A stretch of DNA of 64,000 nt from Proteles cristata cristata (taxonomy: Eukaryota > Chordata > Mammalia > Carnivora > Hyaenidae): positions 1,674,001 to 1,738,000 of the forward strand of contig JAESUZ010005115.1 in NCBI GenBank assembly GCA_017311185.1, read 5' to 3'. Position 1 is the first letter of the stretch. Every line of letters starts with the position of its first letter. The translations under genes were made by a program, and so were the position numbers. Positions 45,689-56,549 of this stretch are shown here, piece by piece. The notes under the pieces were generated by a model. That model was not told the origin of the DNA, made no database searches, and saw only the letters and a program-made list of their open reading frames with translations.

Positions 45689-45908
45689 GGGTGCTTGGCT
45701 GACTTAGTCGGTTAAGCGTCTGACTTTCGCTTAGGTCATGATCTGCGGTTTGTGGGTTCGAGCCCCGCATCTGGCTGACTGCCAGCTCAGAGCCTGGAGC
45801 CTATTTCAGAGTCTGTATCTCCCTCTCTCTCTGACCCTCCCCTGCTCACGCTGTCTCTCTCTCTCTCTCTCTCTCTCTCCTAGAAATAAATAAAAAAAAT
45901 ATATATAA
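45689..45908 (+). mobile_element. CAN-SINE with CT expansion
   Basis: GGGGTGCTTGGCTGACTTAG head, CAGAGTCTGTATCTCCC subtype, CT run of about 22 nt, CTCCTAGAAATAAATAAA tail. Target-site duplication of 22 bp (45667-45688 and 45909-45930) with one mismatch. A short deletion in the body removes part of GGGCTCTGTGC. Confidence 0.97.
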
Positions 45909-45984
45909 AAAAGATATCTTTCAATTCCAGATGGGACCGTCTGAGGCAAGTACGGGGTTCTAGTCAGGTGCCAGCTACTATGTT

Positions 45985-46085
45985 GGACAAATAGCTTATG
46001 TGGAGTCATTTCGTTCATATGGTACCCCCCAAACAGTATCATCAGTCTCATGAAACAAATGGGAAAACTGAGGCCCAGACAGTTT
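45985..46085 (-). repeat. MIR fragment
   Basis: ATGAAACAAATGGGAAAACT then GAGGCCCAGACAG is the MIR 'gaggaaactgaggcccaga' phrase. Confidence 0.55.
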
Positions 46086-46677
46086 TCATAAAATAGTCTC
46101 AGAAGACTTTGAGAAGGGACTGGTGCATCCACATGCTGCCAGTACATGGATAAGCCAAGAAATTAGCTGATGACCTCAAATTCATCTTTGCACTGACCTC
46201 CTGATGGCCACCTTCTTAAGACCAATCAGTGCTCTTGGCTTTGATCAATCCATTCTAAATTTGTTATTCAAAGCTCTCCATGGTCAAACTATTTCAAAGA
46301 CTGTCATCAAACTAACACAGCATTCCAAGCCAACCTCCTGATACCGCCCCCCACCCCCAAGTGAATCCTCCCACATGCAGTTGGACTGGTCTACTCAGTA
46401 TGTGCCAAGCATCCCAACATATCTTTCTCTCCTCACCTTGGCTACTAACTCCATCCCCCTCCCCCGCCCCCCATCATTGTTCCCTCCTATGTCTCCTCTG
46501 CCCACTATTTTTCCAGGACCAGCCCAGTGTTCCTCCACGCCCTGAACTAAGCCTTGACTTTGCCTCCTCGGATATAGAAGACACTGAGGAAAAATCACCT
46601 ATATAGTCTCTAACTCACACTTCCCCTGCCAGTCAGTGTCCAGGATAGGGGTGCACTGAGTTTAGTGAGAAGAAGGA
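46086..46677. other. Unassigned noncoding sequence
   Basis: C-rich patches near 46340 and 46455. The 81-codon frame at 46361-46606 is low-complexity Ser/Pro/Cys. Confidence 0.5.
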
Positions 46678-46905
46678 TCTGGATTCTACACTTTCTAATA
46701 AGAATTTGGCCCACTCACTTCACCTTCCCAAATTCCACTGTCCTCATCTAGAAAATGAGGATAATTTCTACCTCTCAGAGTTGTGTGTATTAAGTATTAC
46801 TTAGTGTTCACCCAGTAGGTCTTTACCAAGGGCTTTCCAGAAGTCTGACGCACAATGACTGATATATAGTAGGTGATTACTAAATATTACTGGCTATTAT
46901 ATTAA
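46678..46905 (+). repeat. MIR element
   Basis: CACTGTCCTCATCTAGAAAA, TGAGGATAATTTCTACCTCT, CAGAGTTGTGTGTATTAAGT and ATATAGTAGGTGATTACTAA follow MIR order through the 3' end. Confidence 0.85.
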
Positions 46906-48439
46906 ATATTTATTAAGTAGTTTTGTAGGACTTGTCTAGTTAGGGAAGAGAATTTTTAGACTGAATATAGGATCTGCTTCCACAGTCTTCTTTTCTCCTT
47001 GTCTTTTTTGACTGTCTACTGGACACAAAGGAAAAGAAATAGAAGCAAATTAATAATGACTTAACACTTTATGTTCAACATCCCATATGTTATCCATATT
47101 GTGTGTCCAACTATTTGGATTTCTGTTGGGTGCACAACTGAAATATCTAGAATAAAAATAATAGGTGTGAGTATGAATGTTTTCCTATTTTTTGCATTGG
47201 CCAAGTGACATTTGTCAAGTGACATTTTATTAAACCAGGCTAAATATCTCTGAGAATAGACTTGTGAAAGTAATGGTAATGGTAATTAGCTTGAAATACA
47301 TGAAAGCCTCTCACAAAAGATGAATTAGACCTTGGCTGTGTGTCCTCAGGGGAGAATAACCACTGGCAGGTGGACTTCCCTTCAGAATTATGTGGATGTG
47401 TCTTTGGTTGGGAGTGGGAACCACTGACTTGACAGCCTGGGACACAAGACTGTCATGACTCTGGCAGGGATCAAGACTGAGAGGAAGAGAAGTAAAACAC
47501 TTTCCATTTAATAATGGCGGTTCCATTGACTCCACTCCTAAATGAGTAACTGATTTCATTTTTAACTGAGTAAAACCCAGTTTACCTGAATCATTATCAC
47601 CCCAGGACCTTCACAGACATACTTACACATGCCTGCACACCCACGCACACACGCACAAACATGCACACTCACATACAAAACTGATGTTTGTCCTTGAGAG
47701 CTAATCTTATTTTAATAGGTCCTGGTAAGAGGAACTGTTACTTCAGCGTTCACAAAGGAATAGAGAAAAGGAACCCTCAAAAGGCAACTCCACGTTCAGC
47801 TTCCCTGAGGGATCCGGCACACATCCTGTGCCTGCCTGCCTATGAAATTTGATTGATGACCACCATTATGAGGGCTTGGAGTACTAAGACCACATAATTA
47901 AAGCTTAAGTCATTTTTATACGAGGAAAGGGCAAAGGCCCTTGGGGAAAAAATCTTCCTCCCTGAAAAGTTTTCCTAGAAAGAAGTGGGGTTCAAGTCAT
48001 GGTTTGGATGGGGACCCTTGAATAAGGAGACACCTGATATGAGATAGGAGGAAATAGTTGAATCTGAAGATGGAGGATCCAGGCTGAAAACTTAAAAATG
48101 GCCACAGAGGCTCTTCACGTGTCTTTAAGTGTCTTCATTTTGGAGACTTAAGGCAATGCTCACATATGCTACAATTACACTTTCCTCCTCTCTATGTATA
48201 ATTCTCTTCCAAAATCAACAAAACTCTTTAGAAAAGAAGATTGTAACCATATACCCAGAAATACTGGTCTTGAGAAAATAAAGAAACACAGTGGTGAGAG
48301 AGGAGGGGGCGCCCCCATGCCCATCTGTACCTTCTACTGTCTCTATGTCCCTTCTCTACAATCAGTCAGACAGAGTGTTGCTGGAAAGAAGAACCAGCCT
48401 CATTCCATCAAGAGATGGAAGTAATTCCCCAACCTGAAT
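46906..48439. other. Unassigned noncoding sequence
   Basis: AT-rich at 46900-47300. Holds a CA-rich tract. 47840-47930 has TAATTA-type cores. A perfect 12-bp GC palindrome, GGGGGCGCCCCC, lies at 48305-48316. Small frames unsupported. Confidence 0.5.
47625..47677. repeat. (CA)n-rich tract
   Basis: ACACATGCCTGCACACCCAC followed by GCACACACGCAC and further CA-rich text. Confidence 0.85.
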
Positions 48440-48830
48440 CGGGCTGGCTTTGTGACTCGTTTTGACTAATAGAAATGTGACAGAAACAATGCACTATTTT
48501 TAAAGGCCTTAAGAGACGCTACAAGCTCCCTATTCACCTCCTTAGAAAACTGCCTTGGAGGCCACCAATGGAAGAATGCCAATTTATCCCCATGAAGAAA
48601 GGATGGGCATGTGAAGGAAGGCCAAAGAATCCCAGGCAATTGTCAGCACTCATGCAGGACAGTGAGGTCATCTTGCCCTTTCCTACCCAGCCTTGCTTTC
48701 CATCTGAATGTACATGGAGGCCCAGGAGAAACCAGCAGAGAAACTTCCCTACCAACTCTCAGAATAGTGACAAATAAGGATTTGTTAAGCCACTAAGTTT
48801 TGGGCAGAATTACTAAGCATCAGCCCATTT
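48440..48830 (+). repeat. Unassigned ancient repeat ending 'taagccactaagttttggg'
   Basis: Begins GCTTTGTGACTCGTTTTGAC then TAATAGAAATGTGACAG and ends with TTAAGCCACTAAGTTTTGGG (48785-48804). These are the two ends of a common mammalian repeat whose name I do not recall with confidence. The frames at 48534-48796 therefore should not be read as genes. Compare 57601-58110. Confidence 0.55.
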
Positions 48831-50152
48831 ATTGGAGCATGAGCCCCAGATGATGCCCAGGGAAGGCCATCATAGAAGGCCTTCCATAGAAAAGCCAGAA
48901 GGAATAAGAGAGCCCCCAGTGCTAAGGAGCACTCTAGAGGGGGCGTAGCCCTGAGCAAAAAGGGGAAGGAACCTGCATGAATTAGAGAATGCTGCTCTCT
49001 GGAAGGAGAAAGAAAGTGACTGAGCAGACACCTAAGGCACCAATGAAATTGCTTAAGAATGGAACGGACTGCTTTATTAGGCGCTGAGTTCTCTAGCATC
49101 AGGTGTATTCAAGAATAGGCAAGAGATTAGCACTGTGTCACTTCCAAACTAAGCATCCATTAGGTTTTCTAAATCTTATTTGAGAAGATGGCAGCACAAG
49201 CCGAATTACGTCAATAAATCTGTCATGTTATCTTGAAAAGAGGCTCTGGCTTAACAAAAGCAGCAGTAAAGTGTATGTGAGCAAGACAGTTCCTCTGCAT
49301 GTGTGGTTTATGGACATTAATCTGGCCAGGCTGGTCACAGCACACACACACACATACCCACAATAGGCACCAGAGGACTGTGAGAATGGTTACTGGAAAA
49401 ACATTCAGCTCCAAAATGAGGCCCCGGGCAGACAGTAGATCTTTTTTGAGTCTCTTTTTGGTGCCCAGGCCCTGTTATTACCATTAAGTGAATTTGAAAC
49501 ATGATCATGATAATGACAACAGCAATAATAATAACAGGAATAGGCAACCAACTCCCTGCTGGCCTCTTACTGCCGGCAACAGATCTGCTGTTGAGATGAG
49601 CAGTCTCTCTCTTGCCTTCAGAAAGGTTTCATGAGATGCCGAGTGATGTGTTTGGTGCCGTAGCAAAGTGACACTTCCATCCAGAAGCAGGTGGACCCTC
49701 TTAAAATCTCCTTGTAAGAAAGGCTGTCAGCTTGATGTGTGCTCATTACGCTGCCTTTCATGGACATTCTAATGTGGAGAATTAAACCTTGTAACATGCT
49801 CATCAAAGGTTGTGCTGATTTTCTTTTTTAAAAGAAACGCAGTGAGGCTCCCAAGACTGAGTTTTCTCATTTTTGACTCCATCTCCCCACCCTCACTGGG
49901 TGAGGAGAGTTCCGGAAGTAGAAAATACTTGGCAAAGGACAATTTGAAATCCCATCAACAAACTCTTCAGGGTTTAACTGCAGGAGAACCATATTTCAAA
50001 GTAAAGTAAAAGGAGCCCCGCAAAAATATGACCAAGGGGAAAAAAAAAAGGGGGGTGTTTTTTAACTGTCCTCAAAACAATGAAACCTCAAGAATAAATA
50101 AATGTAGGTCTTCCCTTGAGAAACAGAGTCTGTTCGACCAGAAGGCTGGTGT
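48831..50152. other. Unassigned noncoding sequence
   Basis: 49100-49260 is repeat-free with a CRE-like TTACGTCAAT (49206-49215) and may be regulatory. A short CA tract lies at 49338-49357. The 104-codon minus frame at 48785-49099 has no motif. Confidence 0.45.
49338..49357. repeat. Short (CA)n tract
   Basis: AGCACACACACACACATACC; seven CA units. Confidence 0.85.
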
Positions 50153-50168
50153 AGTACTCTGTTCTTTT

Positions 50169-50369
50169 TTTTAATTTCTAGGAGAGAGAGAGAGACAGCA
50201 TGAGCAGGGGAGGGTCAGAAAGAGAGAGAATCACAGACTCTGAAACAGGCTCCAGGCTCTGAGCTGGCAGTCAGCACAGAGCCCGATGCGGGGCTTGAAC
50301 CCACGAACCGCGAGATCATGACCTAAGCGAAAGTCAGACGCTTAACTGACTAAGCCACCCAGGCGCCCC
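50169..50369 (-). mobile_element. Young CAN-SINE
   Basis: TTTCTAGGAGAGAGAGAG left end and CACCCAGGCGCCCC right end. Exact 16-bp target-site duplication AGTACTCTGTTCTTTT at 50153-50168 and 50370-50385. It keeps the longer CACAGACTCTGAAACAGG form, unlike the copies at 26342 and 58713. Confidence 0.98.
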
Positions 50370-50479
50370 AGTACTCTGTTCTTTTAATCTAGATCTTAAG
50401 TGAGGGACCGTCTCCCAACACGATTATTGCTTCTTGACTCTGAACCTTACCAGGGAAAGGAGGGACATGATGGGAGCTA

Positions 50480-50600
50480 ATGGGAAGACTCTTTCCCCAG
50501 TCCTGCCACTAGCTTGCTGGGTGGTCTTCAGAAAGCCACTTGCCCTCTAGAAACCTTGGGTCATTGGTCTGTAAAGTGTAAAGGTTCCTTCCAGAATTAG
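50480..50600 (+). repeat. MIR fragment
   Basis: CCAGTCCTGCCACTAGCTTG, CTGGGTGGTCTTCAGAAAGC and GGGTCATTGGTCTGTAAAGT follow MIR order. Confidence 0.7.
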
Positions 50601-51379
50601 GAACTGGTGAAATCTGTGCATCACAGCCTCTCAACTTCACTCTGTTTTTGCAAAACATTCAAAGAGACAAATACTGAATAAATGCAATTTTGAGATAGGA
50701 GATGGGCCATTGAGGGAGGGGGCTGGAAAAGGGAGGCTGCCTGCCCCTTTCCCATGCAAAACACCTGTGGAACTGAACTGTGATCTGTTATTTATACCTT
50801 GACTGTCACTCTTAAAGGAACCCTCCTAGTCTGTGCTGGGAAGCAGAGACTAGGAGAAGCCAAAGAGAGGAGATGGCCAAGCTCCGAGAACCAGGGTAGG
50901 ACCGTTGGGTTATGACTGCCCAGTGGGAAGGCACCGAGCTGAAGTGCAGCATATAACTTAAGATGGCCCAGAATCAGATGAAGCACTCCAAAAGGCAGCT
51001 AGGCTGTGGTTAAGAAATCATAATTTCAGTTGTGCTCCTGAACCTAATATAAGACTGTATGCTAATTACACTGGAATTAGAAAATAAATAAGGAAAACTT
51101 AAAAAAAAAAAAAAAGGAAATTGCGATTTCACATTTGTGTTCCTTACCTGGGAAAAGCTTTATAGGATTTTTCAGTCCAGTGCTGTGTCTTAGAACTAGA
51201 AGCGCAGGAAGCTGGCAGTTGGGTTTTGTCAACGTAAGGGGGTTAGCATTGTGTTCGGGCTGTTCTAATCAGGGAGCTAGCCCAGGTGTCAGCTCACAGG
51301 GAGAGGCAGGCCAAACATCAACCCAAGCGAGGTGTCCCAGCCAGTGTCATGGCAATGATAATGAACTGGGGGCCTCGAA
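50601..51379. other. Unassigned noncoding sequence
   Basis: An A run at about 51100-51115. The 103-codon plus frame at 51135-51446 runs into a MIR and lacks motifs. Confidence 0.5.
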
Positions 51380-51745
51380 GACCCAGGACTTACTTCTAGC
51401 TCTGTTGGGCAAACCTCTGAGCTTAGTTTCTACATTTGTAAAATGAGACGAATAATCCCTTTTTAAAAAAAAATTTTAACATTTATTTATTATTGAGAGA
51501 TGGAGACAGAGCATGAGATGGGGAGGGGCAGAGAGAAGGGAGACACAGAATCCGAAGTAAGCTCCAGGCTCTGAACTATCAGCACAGAGCCTGATGCAGG
51601 GCTCCAACCAACAAACTAAGAGATCATGACCGGAGCCAAAATTGGATGCTTAACCCACTGAGCCACCCAGGTGCCCCAAGAAGAATAATCCTAACCTTGT
51701 TTTTCTCGTAGGGTAATGTTGTAAAGCTTGCATGTAAACATGAGT
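51380..51745 (+). repeat. MIR split by a CAN-SINE
   Basis: Left half has GAGCTTAGTTTCTACATTTG and TAAAATGAGACGAATAATCC (to 51458). Right half resumes AATAATCCTAACCTTG and TAGGGTAATGTTGTAAAGC after the SINE at 51459-51677. Confidence 0.75.
51459..51677 (-). mobile_element. CAN-SINE inserted in MIR
   Basis: AACATTTATTTATTATTGAGAG left end and CCACCCAGGTGCCCC right end. Target-site duplication GAGACGAATAATCC (51445-51458) versus AAGAAGAATAATCC (51678-51691). Confidence 0.96.
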
Positions 51746-52382
51746 AGGAAAGTTCCTTGTCAACTACATGAAATAATAGTTTTGACAAGGCTGTAAAGAT
51801 GTGTGAAGAAGAGGAAGATGAGTTTGATGAATTCCTTCCTAGGTTCACTCCTCTAATGAGATTTCAAACATGGATAACGCCATGTGCAAATAAATCTCCA
51901 TTATTCTGAGTGCCTCCCTCCTTAATACACACACACCAGAGTAACCCCCATGCTACAAATGCAGAATCTTTGATGTAAAAGACTCTTGATGGAATCACTT
52001 TATCAACAATAATATAAAACCTGATACCCTTCATGGTGCATCTGGGCTGGTGGGGTAGAAATGGGTCCTGGCAAATGTGTACTGCCCTTGACAGAGCACA
52101 GACAAAGCAATGTACACACCTGACAGAGACACATTTGCTTTGGCTTTCAAACCTCCAATCTTTTCCAAGGGGGTTGAGAAAGGAATTGGTTTACTGAGAA
52201 ACTCCCAACTAAAGAGCAGTTTTGGGCCACAGCTTTCTAGATCTTCAGCAGGCCCAATCCTAAAACCCAAAAGAAAAACTGTTTCCTTAAAAAAATTCCT
52301 CAGACTGTTTAATTCACCACACACAGAATGTGTGCCCTGTTCAGTCTCCTCGTGTGAGAGGCTTTCGTAGAAAGAACAGAAT
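51746..52382. other. Unassigned noncoding sequence
   Basis: Opposite-strand frames at 52031-52324 and 52110-52370 have no recognised motif. Confidence 0.5.
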
Positions 52383-52962
52383 TTTTTCAGCTTTATTGAA
52401 GTGTAATTGACAAATATAATTGTAAGATGTTTAAAGTGTACGATGTGATGATCTGATCTACATATACACTAGAAAAGGGTTCCCCTACCATTGAATTATT
52501 AATCTCTGTCTGGCTTGTTTCACTTATGCATTAGCACAATGCCCTCCACTTTCATCCATGTTATCACAAATGGCAGAATTTCCTCTTTTTCTTTTTCTTT
52601 TTTTTAAGGTTAACTAACATTCCATTGCATGGATTGTACATTTTCTTTACCATTCATCTGTTGACCGACACTTAGGTTGTTTCCACACCTTCACTATTAT
52701 AAATAATGCTGCAGTGAATATGGGGTGCAGATATCTCTTCAAGATAATGATTTTGTTTGCTTTGGAAATATACTCAGAAGTGGGAGTGAGATTGCTCGAT
52801 TATATGGTAGTTCTATTTTTAATTTTTTGAGGAAACTTCATACTCTTTCTCATAATGGCTGTACCAGTTTATGTTCCCAGGAACAGTGCACAAAGGCTCC
52901 CATTTCTCCACAACTTTACCAGTATTTGTTATTGCCTTATCTTTTTGAAAGGAAAATTTGAG
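52383..52962 (-). mobile_element. Antisense L1 3' end (L1MA/MB-like)
   Basis: Complement of an L1 3' UTR and ORF2 end: CAGCTTTATTGAAGTGTAAT, TTGCATGGATTGTACATTTT, TAAATAATGCTGCAGTGAAT and TATATGGTAGTTCTATTTTT. About 580 bp; dead. Confidence 0.88.
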
Positions 52963-53806
52963 GAAGACGTGTAGAGAAGCCAAATAGGGTCCTGGTCTTG
53001 CCAGCCAGCTAAGAATTCAGCTGAAAAATACGGTGCTTTTCAAGGAGGGTTGACTGAGTGCTGAAATCTGAAGGGCAGCCTGAGAAGAAAGACGTTTTTG
53101 GTAACAAAGTATAACTTATACAATCAGATCCTGGTGTCCAGATGCAATCTACTAGTATCATTTTCCTCTGCCCTGGAGAACTTTCCTTAACAATTCTCCT
53201 ATTTGTTAGTGCAAGAGCACTAGTGCAAGAGCGTTAGTGACAAATTCTCTCAGCTTTCATTTATTTTTATTTTGTCTTCCCTTTAAAAACATTTTCTTTG
53301 GATATGGATTTATAGGTTAATAGTTTCTTTTCCCCCAGCACATTAAGAGATTATTCCAATTTTCTCTGGTTTGAATTGAGAAACCGGTGGTCATTTTTAT
53401 AGTTATTCTTTTGTTTTTCTCTAATGTCTTCCTCTCCTCACCCAACCCCCACCTCAGCTGCTTTTAAGATTCCTTTTAATCCTGTCTAACATATCTTGGT
53501 CTACAGCAATGTGATTAGAATACGTGTGGTGTGGGGTGTGTATATGTGTTTATCTTGCTTGAAGCACACTGAGCTCCTTTTATCTCGGAGCTTACCTTTT
53601 TTCATGTCATTAAAATTTCTTCAACCATTATTTCTGTAAATATTTTCTCTCCTTTGTCTACTCTGGTACTCAAGTTATGCATACACGAGACTCCTTGATA
53701 TTGTACCACAACACAACTGTCTCTGAGATTCTGTTCATTTCTTTCCTGCATTTTATCTCTCTGTGCTTCCATTCATATAATCTCTGTTGTTCTCTGACTT
53801 CAAGTT

Positions 53807-53878
53807 CATCAACCTTTCTTGCATATTATTTAATCAGATGTGCATCAACCTTTCTTGCATATTATTTAATCAGATGTG
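53807..53878. repeat. Exact 36-bp tandem duplication
   Basis: Two identical 36-bp copies (53807-53842, 53843-53878), beginning CATCAACCTTTC and ending CAGATGTG, inside the old L1M. Perfect identity implies the duplication is far younger than its host. Confidence 0.97.
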
Positions 53879-54022
53879 AAATCCCATGATTAGTTTTCAT
53901 TTCAAATATTGTATTGTTTAGTTCTAGAATTTTCATTTCTATCTTAAGTTTTTCTTTTTTTCTTAAGATTCCCTACTCATTAGGTTAACATTTTCCTTTA
54001 CATTATTTATTAAAATCATAAT

Positions 54023-54260
54023 GGGGCATCTGGGTGGCTTAGTCGGTTAAGCGTCCGACTTTCGCTTAGGTTGTGAACTCACGGTTTGTGGATTTGAGCC
54101 CCGCGTCGGGCTCTGTGCTGACTGCCAGCTCAGAGCCTGGAGCCTATTTTAGAGTCTGTATCTCCCTCTCTCTCTGACCCTCCCCTGCTCACGCTGTCTC
54201 TCTCTCTCTCTCTCTCTCTCTCTAGAAATAAATAAAAATATTTTAAAAAATAAAATAAAA
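54023..54260 (+). mobile_element. CAN-SINE with CT expansion
   Basis: GGGGCATCTGGGTGGCTTAG head, CCCGCGTCGGGCTCTGTGC body, a CT run of about 30 nt, tail TAGAAATAAATAAAAATA. Target-site duplication TAAAATCATAAT at 54011-54022 and 54261-54272. Confidence 0.97.
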
Positions 54261-54556
54261 TAAAATCATAATAGTTGTTTTGAAGTTCTTGTTTGCAAAT
54301 TTTATCATCTTTCTCATTTCTTGCTGTGTTTCTCTGTTTCTGGCTTTTTCTTTTGGTTATGGATCATGTATTTATGCTTATTTACATATCTTAGCAAATT
54401 TGATTGTAGGGTTGGCATTATGGGCACTACATTTTTAAAGGATTTTGTCTCCTTTCATAGGAGAGTTTAGTATTTTTTCCAGCAGACATTTAAATTACTT
54501 ATGGATCAACATAGTCCTTTCAAGATGTGTTTAGAAATATTTAAGGAGCCAGTCTA

Positions 54557-54719
54557 GGGGGCAGCTGGGTGGCTCAGTCCATTGAGTATCCCACTCTTGA
54601 TTTCAGCTCAAGTCATGTGAATTTGAGCCCTGCCTTTGCCTGTGCACTGAAGGTGTGGAACCTACTTGGGATTCTCTCTGCCCCTCCCCTGCTTGCTCAC
54701 TATCTCTTTTAAAATAAAT
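54557..54719 (+). mobile_element. Older CAN-SINE, split by an L1
   Basis: GGGGGCAGCTGGGTGGCTCAG head, short CT part, TTTTAAAATAAATAAAG tail. The tail resumes after the L1 at about 55852-55871 (AAAAGAAAGAAAG). Its own imperfect target-site duplication is AAGGAGCCAGTCTAG (54543-54557) versus AAAGAGCTGTTCTAG (55872-55886). Confidence 0.88.
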
Positions 54720-54739
54720 AAAGATAAACTTTATTTCCC

Positions 54740-55052
54740 TGATGAGGAGCGATGCTGAGCATCGTTTCATGTGTCTGTTCGCCATCTGGATGTCCTCTTT
54801 GGAGAAGTGTCTGTTCATATCTTCTGCCCATTTCTTCACTGGGTTGTTTGCTTTTTGGGCGTGGAGTTTGGTGAGTTCCTTGTAGATTCTGGATATCAAC
54901 CCTTTATCTGATATGTCATTTGCAACTATCTTTTCCCATTCCGTTGGTTGCCTATTAATTTTCTGGGTTGTTTCCTTGGCTGTGCAGAAGCTTTTAATCT
55001 TGAGGAGGTCCCAACAGTTTATTTTTGCTCTTAATTCCCTTGCTTTCAGCAT
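54740..55052 (-). pseudogene. L1 ORF2 C-terminal segment, inverted
   Basis: The minus strand reads in frame as part of L1 ORF2 downstream of the reverse transcriptase: [38 protein letters not shown] and [20 protein letters not shown]. The open frame (54603-55052) continues past the L1 boundary into SINE sequence, so its end is not native. Position within ORF2 is upstream of the piece at 55055-55600. ORF2p nicks and reverse transcribes at the target; this fragment cannot. Confidence 0.9.
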
Positions 55053-55054
55053 CG

Positions 55055-55600
55055 CTCCTCATCAGGGAAATACAAATCAAAACCACACTGAGATACCACC
55101 TCACGCCAGTCAGAGTGGCTAAAATGAGCAAATCAGAGAACTCTAGATGCTGGCGAGGATGTGGAGAAACGGGCACCCTCCTACACTGTTGGTGGGAATG
55201 TAAACTGGTACAGCCCCTCTGGAAAACAGTGTGGAGGTTCCTAAGGAAACTAACAATAGAACTCCCCTAAGACCCAGCAATAGCACTGCTAGGAATTTAC
55301 CCAAGGGATACAGAAATGTTGATGCATAGGAGCACATGTACCCCAATGTTCATAGCAGCACTCTCCACAATAGCTAAAACATGGAAAGAGCCTAAGTGTC
55401 CATCAACAGATGAATGGATCAAGAAGATGTGGTTTATCTATACCATGGAATACTACATGGCAATGAGAAACAATGAAATCTGGCCATGTGTAGCAACATG
55501 GATGGACCTTGAGGGTGTTATGCTGAGCGAAATAAGTCAGGCAGAGAAGGACAAATATCATATGTGTGCACGTATAGGAGGATTAGGAGGAACTTAACAG
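55055..55600 (+). pseudogene. L1 ORF2 C-terminal Cys-rich region, broken
   Basis: The plus strand encodes the ORF2 C-terminal domain: [19 protein letters not shown] carries the Cys/His cluster, followed by [16 protein letters not shown] and a stop at about 55268. Similarity resumes past the break as MFIAALSTIAKTWKEPKCPS and IYTMEYYMAMRNNEI, ending near 55597. One stop plus a frame change make it nonfunctional. It joins the inverted upstream part at 55046. Confidence 0.9.
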
Positions 55601-55886
55601 AGGACCAAGGGGGAGAAGAAGGGCGGAAATGGTGGGGGAAAGGGGGAGAGGCAAACCATGAGAGACTCTTGAATGCTGACAAAAACTGAGGACTGGTGGA
55701 TGTGGGGGAGGAGGGGTGGGCATGGAGGAGGGCACTTGTGGGGATGAGCACTGGGTGTTATGTGGAAACTAATTTGACAATAAACTATTTGTAAAAAATA
55801 AAAAAAATAAAAAAATAATAAAAAAAATAATAAAAAAAAAGATAAACTTTAAAAAAAAAAAAGAAAGAAAGAAAGAGCTGTTCTAG

Positions 55887-56549
55887 AATGATTATTACCA
55901 TAGGGTTAGATTAATTCTATTCCTAAGGTGCTGCCTTTCCGTGGGGTTCTATTGAATTACTGGAATGTTCACGGCGAAATTCTCTATTTCAGCTAATTCT
56001 AATGCCATCCCCCAGCCTTGTGCAAACTCTGGTATTTGTTCCCAGCTCCTTTCAGTTGTCATCCTCTCGTAGATGTTTTCAGTATGGCTTCATGCTGTTT
56101 TCTCTCCACATACACAGCTTAGTATCGAGCTAAAGGTTCAAGGGGCCCCCTGAGCAGATTTTTAGAGCTCCTTTTGTACTTAGCTCCCTTTTCCCACGTA
56201 CCCCATCCCCAAAATTCTAGCTCCCTCTGTGGCCCTGAATGCCAATCTCCATCTTTTCAGCTCTGTGAGGCAGCTGTGGTCTGTTGGGGGTCCCTTTCTC
56301 TGCACTATAGTCTGAACTGTGGCTCCGAGAGAGAGAGCCGTGCTAATCGTGGGGCTGGCCTTGTTTGTTTATCATCTCCCAGAGATTACAGTCCTGCACT
56401 GCCTTTGGTTCGACATCAGAACATGGTTATTTTATATAATCTGTCTTGGTTCATATTTACTTCCTACAGAAGGGCTAGTGTGGTATTTGTTACTCCATCA
56501 TGGTGGGAAACAGACGTTCCACCAAACAGAATATGTGACTAGTTGGTAC
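55887..56549. other. Unassigned noncoding sequence
   Basis: Probably partly older L1M or other relic. The 122-codon plus frame at 56174-56542 and its 81-codon neighbour overlap without motifs. Confidence 0.45.

Larger units (their letters stand above)
53100..54541 (-). mobile_element. Antisense L1M segment, degraded
   Basis: Phrases such as AATTTTCTCTGGTTTGAATT, TTCTTCAACCATTATTTCTG and TTGTTTAGTTCTAGAATTTTC match the old L1 text also seen at 1-1745, in the same orientation. It is split by the SINE at 54023-54260 and carries an exact 36-bp tandem duplication at 53807-53878. Confidence 0.65.
54733..55837 (+). mobile_element. L1 insertion with 5' inversion (twin priming)
   Basis: The 3' part (55046-55837) is in plus orientation with an AATAAA signal (55779-55784) and an A-rich AAAAAT tail. 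The 5' part (54733-55045) is inverted. The two parts share 27 bp as inverted copies at 54732-54758 and 55046-55072. Target-site duplication AAAGATAAACTTTA flanks it (54720-54733 and 55838-55851), so it is one insertion event. It landed in the A-rich tail of the SINE at 54557. It is a 5'-truncated, non-autonomous copy. Confidence 0.93.

Noticed and set aside
48305..48316. 12-bp palindrome GGGGGCGCCCCC as a possible Sp/EGR site
   Set aside because: Isolated, with no CpG cluster or other promoter features nearby; recorded but not claimed.
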